DNA of 64,000 nucleotides from contig JANPWX010000060.1 of assembly GCA_024734555.1 (NCBI GenBank), positions 2,758,613 through 2,822,612 on the forward strand, in the 5' to 3' direction. Origin of the DNA: Trochalopteron elliotii (taxonomy: Eukaryota; Chordata; Aves; Passeriformes; Leiothrichidae). Shown here in pieces: positions 11,346-24,800 of this stretch. A program made the position numbers and the translations under genes. Position 1 is the stretch's first letter. Every line of letters starts with the position of its first letter. The notes beneath the pieces were generated by a model that ran no database searches, was not told where the DNA came from, and was given only the letters and a program-made list of their open reading frames with translations.

Positions 11346-14300
11346 AGCTTTTTTTTTTTCTTTAAATTTTATTTTGTGGAGGAGAGATGAGAAGGATATA
11401 AAAAATATAACAGTAGCATTTGACAATGTTTTCCCAAAGACAGCAGGTTCACAGGGAAGGAGAGACTGGAAACAGTCGGGTCATTAGCCTGAAGTTTTCA
11501 AAAGGAATAGGGGTGTTAGATTCCCATGTTTCCTCAGCAGCTTTGGTAATCTCAGATCATGCAAAATCTATCAGAAAATCAGCTAAGTTTATCTAAATTA
11601 AGAGGTGGCTTAATCGTCCCGTTGAATTTACCTGCATAAAATTGTGTGTACAGGGTGACATGCAGTTGCTGATCCACTGAGAAACAGAACTTTGGAGTCT
11701 GGGATTTGATGAGCACCAGTAACAGCCCTTGCCTTGAGCAGCAATTGCATGAGAGCAGCCCCTCTCAGATCAAGGTGCTTGTCACTTGTGATCACTTTAG
11801 CAATTATCTGAGTGATTATCTGTAAAAAACCATATTTTATTCTTCCAACCCAGCCAATCTCAGGATCAACATGAATTCTCCATTTTTCATTTCTTCTCTT
11901 ATTATTTATTCTCTACCATGGACAAACCATCTCTGCAACTGAGTTTACATGGAATGTAAAACCTTTGCAATTAACATTAGTTATAATTATGTTTCAGCTC
12001 TGATGGGGGAAATGACAAGAAATTTGTACTTAACAGAGAAAGGAGGAGATGGAGAAAGGATTATGAGTAGTAGTGTTTGGTAATGAGGTTAGTGACATAA
12101 AAGACTTATCCAGAATTAGCAGCAGGAGCAGCATTTGCTTTCCTGTTTTTCCCAGAAATGGTTCTGCTAATAAAACTAGCACAGATGTGGAATGGTTTTA
12201 TAGCTCATCCTTAAGTATCCTCGTGCAGTGTCTGAAACCTAATCATTACAATGTTTTGCATGAAAGCCAGAAAGTGAGCAAGTCATTATGTTGCTACGTG
12301 TTGACATGGTTCCTCAGTATCTTCCTCCTGAAATAAATAGAGCCTCTCTGTAGATTTGCTATAATTGGATTCTACTGCACTGTAATATGTAAATTATAAA
12401 CTTCAATTAGCAGTGTATAAAAATAGAAAGTCATGTAAATGTCTTAGGGAAAAGTGTTTGAGCAACTATGAATATTTAGGATAACCAAAATATGTACTAT
12501 TTTGTTACAGTTGTTTCATTACCCTGAATCTTTAGGGTGTTTTTGTTTGGTTTTTACTTCTGGTTTTGCAGTTCTTGTTTGGTTCAGCTGTGGCAGTGAG
12601 CTATATTTCACCTATGTGGTCCCATACAGTTGACTGGAGGTGTGCTCTTCTGCCTGTCTGTGGTACTTTGATAGCTTTTAAAAAAATAGGTAAAAATGAT
12701 GTTTTAATTTATGGTGTTTTCTATAGCTGTTAGAACACTGTTATAATCTGAGTGTTTAGCTTGCCAGTTACTGTTTCTGAAAGGTCTGTGGGGTGTGACT
12801 TCAGCAGTTTCTGAGTCTGGCTTTTTAAAGGCATGAGAGTGAGGACTGCTCATGCAACACCTCTTGAAAGGAATGTTGGTACAGAGAGGCATATCCCCCC
12901 CACAGGACACTCAATGCTTACTTTTCCCAGAGGTGACACTCCACAGATGGGTTCCCCCAGCAGAGCAGACATGGTCACACAATAAGGAGGGGGGAATTTG
13001 GAGGCAGGTTTTCTGGGATATGACATTTCAAAACCCAGATGCGCTGGTTTCACCATGGCACAGTGCCTGGCACTCACTGCTGTGCCAGTGGTGTCTTACA
13101 GACCTTAGCAGGGAGCAGATGGGAACAAAACCTGCAGAAGCTGTACTGGATCAAGTGATGGAGCCTCATGCTCCATGAGATTGGACTTGCTGATGTAATT
13201 TGTCAAGTACAGTTGTTTAGAGGCAGCCAGCAGGAAAATGGGAGAGGGTGAGTTCATCAGTGCCAGCTGAGTTAATAGAACAAAAGAAGCAGTCTTTGCT
13301 CCTTTCTTATTTTATTTTATCAGTGAAGTTCACTTGCTTTGATTCCTTAAACAAGGACAACCAAGCCTAAATTCCATTTTCATCTTTTGTACCAGGCTCA
13401 ACTCTCTTTGTTTTTCTCAGGCCTTTCTGTTCCAAACTTCTCTTCCTGAAACCAGATACCTGTAGAAACGTATTCCATCTACATTGCACTGACACTGCAT
13501 CAGCATGCAGGATTCAAACAAATGGGCAGGGAGCTCATGTCTTAAAGTGAGCTTTACAACTGGTGCCTATCACCATTGTCCAGAGAGATTATTCCATTAT
13601 AGTCAAATTAAATTTACTTTAGTGATGTAACACCAAGCTTTCAGTGGTATAGGTTATTCTACATGGATGTTTCTCAGAAAGTCAAAATTTTTTTTCTTAC
13701 CCATCTCTGGGAGGACAGGCAAAGATAATGTTGAAGGCAGTCTTGCCTCGATATATTGCAGCTCTGTTAATTACCAAAGAGTGGAACAGCCTTGTCCTCA
13801 CAGCTATGGGTGTGATAGAAGAGGGAGTTAGCTGGTAGGGGGTCAGTTGGAGTTTGCTGGCTGTGCTGTGAGGAGGAAGGGACATGAGGTCGTGTGACAA
13901 GGTCAGGTGGCCGTGCTAGGGACAGGAAACACCAAGATGGAACTGCAGAAGGAAGAGAGAAGGAGAGAAAGAGCCAGAGCTCTGTGGATCTGCCCATGGG
14001 AGGCTGCATAGAAAAAGTATGAGGGACTTTTAGATAACAAGGTGCTGATGCTTGAAGCCTTCTTTGGTGTCAGTCATACCTCCTCTATCACCCATCTAGA
14101 GGATTTCAGTAACAAAGAGAACAAGAAGGAAATGTGAATTTCTTCTACCTACTACTTAATACTTAATTGTTATTTTTATTCTAGTGCAGTTTAATGTTAT
14201 GCTAAAGAAATCCAGCATTCTCTTTCTGTTGAAAATATGTGAATTCAGCTGCTGTCCTTTGTTCACCTCGTATTCTGTGTATAGGTCCAAAGAATAATTA

Positions 14301-16000
14301 AGGAAGAAACATTAAAAATACCTTGGAAGGGCTTAATTTTAATTGAATTCCACTGATATTGGTGTCTAATTCTTGACGATTTTGTGTAACCTATGAGCCT
14401 AAACAAACTTATGTTACCATAGGGGAAATGCAAGCTCAAGTAACTTTAACAAACTACTGTATTTCTCCACTAGTCATTAATGTTAGATGATACTGAAGCT
14501 TGCACTTTGAGATTGAGTGCAATACCTAAAATCCCATGACAAGCCAGGCCTTACATCCTCAGTCAGAAAACAGACCAGAAAACTTTGCTTAAAAGCAGTA
14601 CTGATTTCAAGATACTTTTGTACTAAAGCAACAGAATGAAAAACCTGCTGCTCACTTCAGCGGGGTTTACAGGTATGGCTAAAGAGGAATCCTTTTATTG
14701 TTAAGAATTGCATTTCCAGGGAAAGGCCTTTGATACTAAAAAAATTAAAAATAAAAAGAATTGGCTATGTAATTCTGGAAAAATCCCTTCACTTCTCTCC
14801 AGCTAGACCTGAGCCTATAATACAGCAGGAGACTATCATGATCTTTCATTCACTGAGACCACTATATTTTTTCTTGACAGAGCAATTACTACTTAATCTC
14901 ATTAGGATAGATGGTAATGGAGCCTAGTTGTAAAATATCCCTTTGTATTTTCTCTTCTATTTTGTTTTGAATATATTGCTTTGATTTTTATCACATTTAT
15001 GTGCACATTAAGGCACAATTATTCATTGTTAAAGTCAATCTGCAATCAATGTCATTTTCTGTATTTTGTTTACCCAGATTAGAGGTTTGATCCTGCTCAT
15101 TGACTTCAATAAGTGCTTGACTTACCCTCTCCCCCCTCTCTCTTGGATCTCCATTTTACAAAGGAGTTTGTCCTTGGCCCTGGCTTGGTGCACAATGAAA
15201 AAGGCCCATGGTACATACTCTTATGTGTTCTGAGGGAAGACTGGTGATGTTTACCTGTGCTGGGCAGGGCACAGTGTCACCCCTTCAAGCCTCCCTGGCT
15301 CTAGTAAAGGATAAATGGAGGACAGGGGCTGGGAGAGTGTGGGAGGAGAAGTGCAGGGAGGAGGATGACAGAAAATAGCTAGCAAATGTTTAAGAAAGAG
15401 ACAAAGCCGTGGCATCCCAGGGCAAAGGCTTTGTCATGCCAGGAGCTGGGACTGGGCTCTCCTGTGGATATGAAACCCTGCAGTGCTTCTCTGAGCTCTC
15501 CTCTTTCACCCAGAGAAAAGCTCTTGGGTAGAGGTCTGTGCATAAGGGGAAATTCAGTCAATGAAGACAGCTGGAGGGAGGAAAAAGGAATGTTCTCAGT
15601 GCTTCAAGGAGCAATTTTCTTTGCATTCACTAGAAACCTTCCTCCCCAGTGATGGGATATTTGTGCTCTCCACCCTTTCCTGTGATTTTGCCACTTGTCA
15701 TATATCCCCTTCCTTAAGTTACCAATAAGTAGTTTTTTCTCCTATGAGCTACATTCCTGTTCTGGTGAACAAGAAACTTAATGTAATATTAAGCAAAGAA
15801 AGAAACTCATTTCCCTATCTCTCTAACTTGACTCAAGCTATCAGTTACCCTGGAGTAAAGTGGAGATTAATCTACCCCATGTGTACTTGCAGTATTTAAC
15901 AATAACAGTCCGCTTGTCTTATCAGTCTCCCTGTGGAAGTTTTGATCACAGAGCTGAAGGAAGAATAAGCCTGTGTTTATTCTTGCTGAGGATCTTGACG
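11346..16000. other. Intergenic, no gene seen
   Basis: T-runs (11348-11360), TTATTTTATTTTAT near 13308 and short TACTTAAT repeats at 14150-14165 are the only low-complexity sequences. No frame exceeds 129 codons with recognisable content, and no transposon ends were found. A short patch at 11580-11645 (AATTAAGAGGTGGCTTAATC) could be a small constrained element. Confidence 0.55.
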
Positions 16001-19000
16001 TTTGGCAGAGTGTTTGCCTTGCTGGTCCTGTGCCAAAGCATTACAGGCTCCATTGGCTGTGCAGAGGTGGGGAAGACAAGGAAGAGAAAGTCCCCATTAG
16101 GGAGTGCTGGGGGAAAAACCTGCAGAGCTCACAGTGCAGTTTTGCTACCCAGATTTAGTTGGGAGAAGTTGCATAGGCAGAGTAGGGTTTTTCCAAAGGC
16201 AGTGAACCCTGCCTGCCACAGGGACCATACCAACATAGCCAGGCTGTGATGTTTTCAGTAATTGAAAGATGTTACTTTTGCTGTTCTTGTTCTTCTCTAA
16301 AGCCAGACTGCTTTCTGATGCTCCAGGTGAGATCATATCCTCCCCCACATATTTCAGTGTGAGGAATATCCTGTTACCTTGATTCTTGCCAATCTGTCCA
16401 TGCCAGAAAGAAATGTTCTTTCTTGAGTGATCTGAAAAGTCCAAATCATTTCCATCATGTAATCCTGCCTCAAGAAACCCCTGAAATGCACTGTGCACAG
16501 GAGTTCAGCTGGTCAACTCTGTAGATTAGTGGCACTTAGGAAAGAACATGTTTCATAAAGAGTTTTTGTTTAATAAATGATAGTGAAGAGTGTCCTGGAG
16601 TGCTGTAACTGCTAATGTTGCACTTCCTCTGCCACTGCCCTAATTTAATTTCCTTGAAAAGTACATTTCCAACGTTTCAAGGCACTGAAAGTGCCTGATG
16701 AATGCAGGTATGTGAAGTTTATAATTTCAGCCTGGGCTGTGAAATATTATTTCACATAAATAACAATTAATAACTTTTGGAGAACATTCTCAACCTCAGA
16801 TGTATGACCAAAAGTCTGGTGTCAGCCTGTCAGGAGTTACTGTCATTTTTCACCCATAAAGAGAAACTAATCCCCCACTTCTCTTCTGTACCAGTTCTGT
16901 GGTCAAGACAATCTCCTCCCTGTGGCTCAGCTGTGGAGCACCATGTCCCATAGTTTGGGAAGCAAGGAGAGCAGTGCAGGCTCCTGGATCTCACAGAACC
17001 CAAATCTCCTAATGAGAAGAGGAGCAGGGTGAGCAGCAGAGATGCTGCCTCCTGCTTTGTCATTTCCAGGGAGGAGCTCTTGTATGATAGCTTGAGTCAA
17101 AGAATGCAAAGCTTAGCTTTTAGGGGGGAAGAATAAGGATAAAGAATACTTTTATAAAATAAAATATTATTGTTCATACTTATTTGATTTCTGACAGTAC
17201 ATTTCTAGCCCTTTTTGTAATTAATCCTTATTCAATATTAAAAATATATCCTTTTCATTTCAAGCTATAGTTATTTTGCTAAGTTCTACTTTTTCTCCTC
17301 TATTGATTTTATTCCTGTCTAAAACCTCTTTCTGTCACTCTGTAATAGAATAAAAATGGGCTAAATCAAGCACTTTATCCAATCAATGACTCTTCATACT
17401 TGACCAAGAATCTCTGTGCCAGAAATAACATTCCATAGTCTGGAAGTGATAAGGATGAAAAGTTCCATTACAACATATTAATCATTGTTCCTCCATTTTT
17501 CTTTAGGCAGGACAAGTTCCATTGCTGTTTTTCTGTGACTCGTTATGGGTATCTCTGGAGCTGGCTTTACAACAGCAATGACCTTAGGCTCTACATGATT
17601 TCTTTTTGTTTTTTAACTGCTCTGCCAATATATGCCAATATGTTGGTTTGAATAATTCCCATGTGCACTCCCAGGACCTAACACAGTCCTGACTGTGGGA
17701 GGGAGGTTGGTCATTTTTCTATGCCTGGCATGAAAGAACAGGTGTGGTAAGTGGATGGTGAGATCAAGTTCCAGCCTTGTGTAGAAATGCTTGGATGGGA
17801 GATACTGCCTGTGCAGTGAGAGAAGGCAGGAGGTGAGCTCTGGGGTGGAGCAGGGAGGCTGCTAAAATCCATCTTCCTCTGCTTGTTTCAGGAGAAGGGA
17901 AAGAGGCAGAAAGGGTTAGAGGTCTAGGGGTGGTGAGAGCTTATCAAAGAAACACAATCCAGCTGCTTCTGTGTCAGACAGGAGAGGTAAAACTTGTGCT
18001 TGATGTGGAGTAGGTTTGTTGATGCTATAAAGTAAATGCCAGAGACACAGTAGAAGAAAATCTTTCCATTTTGAGCTGAATGTTCACCTCCTACCCTGCT
18101 ACTCTGAACCCTTTCTATCACCCTGTGCTAACTAGGACCTGCAGTACCATGTGTTTATGTTTGCAGTGGCCAGGCTGATCACCACAAACATGGCTGTAGC
18201 ATTGCTCAGCTCAAGGACAGATCTAAGAAAATGCTTCAGAGTGGCTGCACTGCCTCGGGCTTCCTGTCAGTGCATGGGGAAAGCACAGGGCAGTTTCAGA
18301 GTGTGTCAAACAATGCAAGGTGTTGAGCATGGCTGTTTAAACAAGGCAGCAGGAAATGGGAGAGAGACAGTAATTTTCAGTAATTTTCTTCAGCTCTAGT
18401 GACGCTCTGTGCAACACATTATCCAGAGCTTGCAAATGCCTCCTGAAGGTAGAGACCTCTCAGATAGCCAAGCAGGGCTCTCTCCCCCCACTTCTCTCTC
18501 CCTGCTTCTATAAAATCAATCAGAAGAAAAGGAAGAGTGATGCTGCTCACTCTTCAGTGGTTTAACCATGATCAATTCCTTCTTCTGCCAGAATAAATTC
18601 AGCCACACATCTTCTGGAAGGAGAGTCTTGTGGAGAAAGGTATGGTGTCATGAAGACAAGAAATTGAGATCAGGGAATCAGGCTAGACAAGGAACAGCAG
18701 CTGTGATCTAGTGTGGACTATGCAGAGTGGGATCCCTGCTCTCTGATTTTCCCAGTCACTCTGGTGCAGTGAACTATATTATTTTTCTCTTAAATTCGTT
18801 TTTACAGGGAAGGGTGAGCATTCCCATTTCCTATCTCAATCATATATGTTTGGGATACATTCAGAAGTATTACCCTGGCCCTGGAAGAAGGACATTTGCA
18901 CAGGGTTAGGGATTTCCCTGCAGAAGGCAGATATGGCTTGGAATTGCCTCACTCTAAAGAAGATCCACAGCTGGGGCAAGGCTGTGGTAGAAGCACTTCC

Positions 19001-19990
19001 TATCCACATCTGTCCTCAATGTAACTACCATTACATTATATTTATTTGACCACAGGCTTTCAGGACAGAATTTCTGGCATCACCTGAAATAGAATTTTGG
19101 TACTTGAGCTCAAAGTCCTTTATTCAGGAACTGGCTCAGGATCAGTGCAGAGGTGACGTGTCTTGCGATTAAAACCGGATCTTTAGAAAGAATGTTCTGC
19201 TGCATGTGTGGAGTGAGGGTTTGACCTACAGTTATTTTTTAGCATGCAGAACATGGCACCTTAATTCAGATGTTCATGCTCCCCCTCTTTCCCCCTGAAA
19301 GACTTGGACAACTTACACTACTTCCTCTTTATGAAGCAGTACTTCCAAAGCAGGTAAAATTGAACATTACGTGCAGTGTGAGATCAATAATCAGCCCATG
19401 TGCACAACTGTTGGGCATTTCTCATTAGAAGTCTGTGGAATGTTCTTACTTTCTTTTTCTTAGCGTTATGTATTTCTTGGTATTTCTGCACAGACTTATG
19501 ATAAGTTTTTTGGTGTGTATTCTGCCATTTCCCCATAATGTGCATCCCCATTTCTTGTCCATTTAGTTAATCAGAAGTTTTGCAGTGACTTATGCAGCCC
19601 TCAAAATCATGGTGGGAAACATTTTCTAGGGTTTGTCATTTTAAAATGATACAGTTTTTTTAAAAAAGCCAACATTCTTGATACTGAATCACATGTTATG
19701 AAGTAGAGATACACAATGTGGTGGCATGTCTATTATTCATGACAGATCTATTTTGTAAGGAAGGTTATTGTAAGAAAATGCAAAATAAAGTACCACAAGA
19801 GGTTATAACAGAGATAGATCACAGGTGGCATTGGTTTCTGTAGAAACTATAGGCAGATAAAATCAAACAAATTAGTAGAAGAACGTTTCTTTTCTGGTAT
19901 TGTTGTCAGAAGGATCAGATAAGTTATTTACTTGTTGTTTTACAAATAAAGGAACACAGAGGAAATGTCATCAGGAACTATTTTGGACTC
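16001..19990. other. Intergenic, no gene seen
   Basis: No frame above 117 codons is recognisable. 17120-17310 is strongly A+T-rich. A short direct repeat of TGCCAATATA/TGCCAATATG lies at 17622-17642. No CpG island, RNA gene or transposon end was seen. Confidence 0.55.
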
Positions 19991-21029
19991 TAGATCATGT
20001 CCAAGCACTTCCATAATCCTAGAAGGAAAGCAGAGAGCACTACTGTCAATTTGAAATTGTGACTTATCAAAATCAAACGCTCATGCTTGGATTCTTCCAT
20101 GCTTCTTGTGCTGAGGAGAATCTTTAAGGAACCCTCATCTGTCCAGAATCCAGCCTGCGTGTGGAGTCCAGTGCTGATCAAAGATGCAATCCTGTCCCTT
20201 AAAGCAAGGCCCTGTGCCATGCCCCAGTGGCATCGTGCAGTACCAAACCTGTGGGGTCCCACCGTGAGCAGCCTGAGCTGCCTTGCAGTGTCCCTGTCAC
20301 TGGGGTGGGGACTGCTGTGGGGTGGGACACTGGGGAAAAGCACAGCCAGCCCCAGGTGAGGAGGGGAGTTGGGATGCTGCTGGGAAGAGCTGGATCTGCA
20401 CAGTCGCCTCACTGAGCCTGGTGGCCTCAGGGCACTTCCCACATTGCCACAATCTTTGCAGGGGCTGGTCTGGGAGTGCCCTGCCTGCAGGTTTAGGTGA
20501 CAGCAGTGTCTGCCCGTGGCTGTTGATGATGACAACAATTTCTCCTCCACATTATTTTGATTATCAGTTCTCCTATGACTGGAGGGTCCAGGTTTTGTGA
20601 AGGATGTTTCTTCACACATAGTGTAACAGATATCAAATTGACCTAAGGGTTATTTCCTCTAAATTTCCTTTGGGTTCTGTTTTCTTCGGCTGGCTGAAAC
20701 CAGGTTATTTCAAATGAAATTAGCCTGCCATAAATCTTCTTTTACCTCCTTTTATGCCACAGGCTCTTGCTTCCATGTCCATGGTCTCAGAAACTCTAAA
20801 ATATCTTTATTTTAAGATAGATCTTAAGGTGATAATCACAATAGTGTACATTTCCATGTTTGAAGAATTTCCTAGTATGAGTAGCATCAGAACTTGCACC
20901 CTGACCCCAAGGATGTTTGTCAACTTGGTCCTCTTTTGTTGTGAACAGTAATTTTAGCATGTCTTTGTCACTATCAAATTTTTATATTCTTTCTGAAGTA
21001 ACTCAGAAGGAAATGATTGAGTTTTATAA
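19991..21029. other. G+C-richer intergenic patch
   Basis: 20080-20540 is richer in G+C than its neighbours and stays open for 209 codons on the minus strand (19990-20619). That frame is Ser/Pro/His-rich, matches no family I know, and plus-strand frames of 62-105 codons overlap it. G+C-rich DNA holds few stops, so this is probably chance. Confidence 0.5.
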
Positions 21030-21290
21030 TACAATGGTTTTTAAATGAGCCGGCCATCTAAGAGTTAAATGAAGATATTACAGCTGTTGCTTTATAGGTT
21101 GTAAGTGCTTGGTTTTCATCAAAGCCTTAAAGGTTAGCCTATTCCAAGGGGTCAACCTTTATATTAGGTATCATTTATCAAGGATTAACACAAAATTAAG
21201 TTTTAATTGTACAGTATGATGGAAAGTTGGATTAGTTTAAAAGAGGTAATAAAAGGAAATTTATGTCCCTAACTGAGTATCAGAGCGGGA
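21030..21290. promoter_or_regulatory. Weak candidate conserved element
   Basis: An A+T-rich stretch without repeats, with a preserved GAGCCGGCCATCTAAG word and several TTTAAT/TAATTG-like cores. It lies 200 bases left of the stronger candidate at 21485, and the two may form one cluster. Confidence 0.25.
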
Positions 21291-21484
21291 TTGGGTGACT
21301 AGAGAATGCTTAATGTTTTTTCTAGGAAAAGTAAGGAGGTGAAGGCAGAGAGGGCAGACAGGCACTCTGCTTTCTGATAACCCTCCCAGCCAGTGGAGCT
21401 GTGCTGGGGTATCGTGCCTGGGTGTTGGGGGATGACACTGCCATAACTTTCATTTAAGCCAAGCCCCACAAAGATTAAAGCCAC

Positions 21485-21830
21485 TTAGGGAAAGGCCAGC
21501 GAGCGAGCTTTCCTTCCATTCTCAGCTGAGAGTAAAGCTCACTCTTCACTCGTGTTCCCAGCAATTTGGGGCTTGACTGAGATTGAGTTTGACAGTAAAA
21601 GAGATAAAACTTATCATTTGGTGTCATGATTCAGTACATAGCCCAGAAGATAAATGACTCATTTCAGAGGCTGATAAAAATGTATTTGTTCGTTTGCCAT
21701 TATATGATCCGTTATATTTGCGAGCAATCTTACAACCGAAGTAACATCCATTAGCTCCAAACAGCTGCGTGCTGTCTGTAGAGTTAAAAGGAATTAAAGC
21801 ACAGTTGTGTTTAGGAAACATGTGTGTTTC
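21485..21830. promoter_or_regulatory. Candidate conserved non-coding element
   Basis: CpGs survive in CCAGCGAGCGAGC, TGTTCGTTTGCC, GATCCGTTATATTTGCGAGC and CAACCGAAG. TGACTCA sits at 21655-21661 and AGATAA-type words are nearby. The minus strand (21624-21926) is open for 100 codons with six cysteines, so a coding exon was considered. I saw no convincing splice sites or family match, so an enhancer is the preferred reading. Confidence 0.4.
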
Positions 21831-24800
21831 TTTCAGATTGTAGCCACAGCTTGATGAAGCACCATTAGATACTTGGGTGGCCAGAGGAACAGTCAGTGCT
21901 GACATGGACACCCAGGATAATGTCAAGTAAAATTCCTCCAGGGAATTACTCAGTGTGTGCCAGTGTCTGGTCAGTGCCCAGCCCCACAGGCTGGGTGAGC
22001 AGCTAAAGCTCTCCCCTCAAGGAGCCCAGCTTTAATCCAGGGGGGATCCCTGCTGGAGCAGGGCTCTGCCTGTGCATTTGGTACTCAGCCCTTTTGGGAA
22101 AGATGACAAAAAGCCCATGTGAATATGCAGAGATTACAGGAGGATGGATCTCTGTGAGTGAGAGTTAAGCGATTTAATGGGGGTATGTGTTATAAATATC
22201 AAGCCCTTGAAGCTGAATTTTAAACCAATGGGAGAATATTCCTTCTAGCAGGGCTGCAGTAAATGGTACCTCTTCTGTCAAAGAGCTCTGGGCCAATTTC
22301 TTCATCTTTTATGCACTCCCTTTCTTCTTTTGCCATTTCCTCCACTGCCCTCCTTAATGGACTTTTGCCAATCTTGCCTTTGCATGTGGGAAGCTCTGAC
22401 TCCTGTGCTGTTTTCCACAACTGTCAGAATGGGGAACAAGTTGTTCTCTCTTGTTCTCTTACCAGTGGACTCATTTTAGCATCCTTTGCACAGCTTCTGT
22501 ATCAGGGCCCAAGCCCTGTTGTGCTGAATCCTGCCCTGACCAGTGGTAACCACGGCTTGGAGGACCTCCTCTGTTTCCTTGGAGGAGGAGACATTGCACA
22601 CTTATAAGACCCAATTTAAACTATTGAGAGTTTTATCACCTCAATTATAAGGCATTGTCTTTAGGTCTGCAGATCCAAAAGTGATCTTAAAACCAGAATG
22701 AATCTTGGCATGCTTTACACAGGTCCCATACCAACATGCAATTCCTTCAACAAAAAGTTAAACTTAAGGTCCCAGCTCAGAAACACAGTTAAGGCAGTGC
22801 TTCAGTTGTTTTCTGACTCATGTTTCAGCTTACATTTTCTTCCCCTTTCCAATGTACTTACACTAATAACTTGATGGGAAGATGTTTCACAGGATATATT
22901 TTTGTACCTGAAAATAACTTTCCTGTAGCCTGTGAGATACAATATGATACACTTTCCCTGTGTGGAGAAGTTTTTTCAGAATGTTCTTGACAAAATTATT
23001 ATTCCAAATGTAAATCCTTGAAACAAAATAAGATGATAAATGAGTGGAGATTTTATAGGTTCCTCAGAAAACAAAAAACAACATTTCAATGAGCACATTA
23101 TTTATCAGTCCCATATCTTTGTATTTATACAAGACTTCTCATCATGAGCTGCTTTAATTATCCTTTCAAATACTGTCCTCTAAGTAAGGGAGCACTGTAT
23201 TTTCTCTTAGAAGAAATCTGCTGAGGATTAATGCAATTTCAGCCATTTCTTAAGACCATACATATTTTTGTTCATTTTAAATATCCCTTCCATGGCACAG
23301 AAGAATGTTTGATTTGTTTTCCTTGGTTTATTTACAAGTCAGTACTGTTTTCACTTTCTGATGATGGTTTTGTAATTAGATTTTTGTCTTCTTCCTCTCC
23401 TCCTGAGTTTTTCATAATCAACTCCCAAACATGCAGAATTAATTATTAGTAACATTATCCTCCTTTTCCCTTCATTGTCACCTTTGTGAGTTAAGAAGTA
23501 AATCTGTTGTCTTGTTAATAATATAATAAAATCTTTTTTACTGGCATGATAAAAAACAGTTTAAACTTTCCTGTACATAAGCCTCAGAATGATGCAGTGT
23601 TGTTTCCCCACGACTGATTGGGACACTGGCAACATGCAGAGGAGAGAACAGGGGCAGTGTGGTGCCTGTGGTCTGCAGCATCCCTGGTGCAGCCGTGCCC
23701 AGCTCTGGCTGTGTGGGGACCCCTCCTTTCTGGGCTGTTCTTTGGCAAAAGCCCCCTCAGCACTCCCCCCTTTCCCTTAAACCCTTCTGATGCCTTTTCT
23801 CTTCTCACACCTTGTGCCACCTCTTTGTGATACAAAACAGGGGTGACAGAACTGAGGGAAGATTGACCTTTTGTTCATCTGCACTTCTCCTGGATGATTT
23901 TTAACCTATTTTTGGATGAAGAAGGATTTTTTTTTTTTGCCTACTAGGAAAGATCTCTGTTTCAAAACTGAAGAAAATATTTCTGAGCCATATCTGAATG
24001 TTCAAATTAACTTTTCAGTGGTTCTTAACTTTTCTGTCTGTCCCAGATTTTTCCAAGCCATTGTCTAGATGCGTAATGAAGCTCCCTCCATATTTAATGA
24101 AAAGGAGATTTTTTGCCAGTGGGAGTGAGGCAAACCATTTATTGCAAACTTTTTTTTGTTTGTTTGTTTCATTTGATTTTTTTTTCTGCTTACACCAACC
24201 TCCCGATCCCTGGTGGTAATTCTGTAATATTTGGTACATAATACATTTGTTCCTGTCTCATCTGCTTGTTATGTTCACCTGTGGCGTGGGCAGGGATCTG
24301 TCTTTCCCAGGGAATTGATGGTGCAAAAAACAACATTGTGAGGCTGTTTGGGTTTAGCCCCATCTAAATAATAACTAGCAGAGCTGGCTGTTTAATTTGC
24401 TGTGAGTAGTGACTTTGTTACCTGTACTCTTTATGAAAGATGGACACAAGACAGATGAAGCTTTCATCAACAAAAACCCCATTATTCCTATGACACATTT
24501 ATCTGTTATATTGCTTTTGTATCCTGCCAGATAAGAATTAAGTCCATGCAAAACAGTTCACCTCCAGCACCTTTCCAGAAAATCAGAACAAGACTTGTTT
24601 TGTGTACAGCATCAATTAACCCAGGCAAAAATGTACTGTCATTGATTGAACCTTGCTTACTGAGTTAAGGATAGTACAGCTTTCCTTGAAAAAACACCTA
24701 TAAATACCCTGTGGTGTCAAGGGGGAGAGTGCAAACAGAGGGAAAAGGCAGATCAGGGTTCAGTCTGTCCATCTGCAGCAGCTAATGTCTCAGTGACTTT

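Noticed and set aside
19990..20619. 209-codon minus-strand frame
   Set aside because: It lies in G+C-rich sequence where stops are scarce, overlaps several plus-strand frames and shows no family signature.
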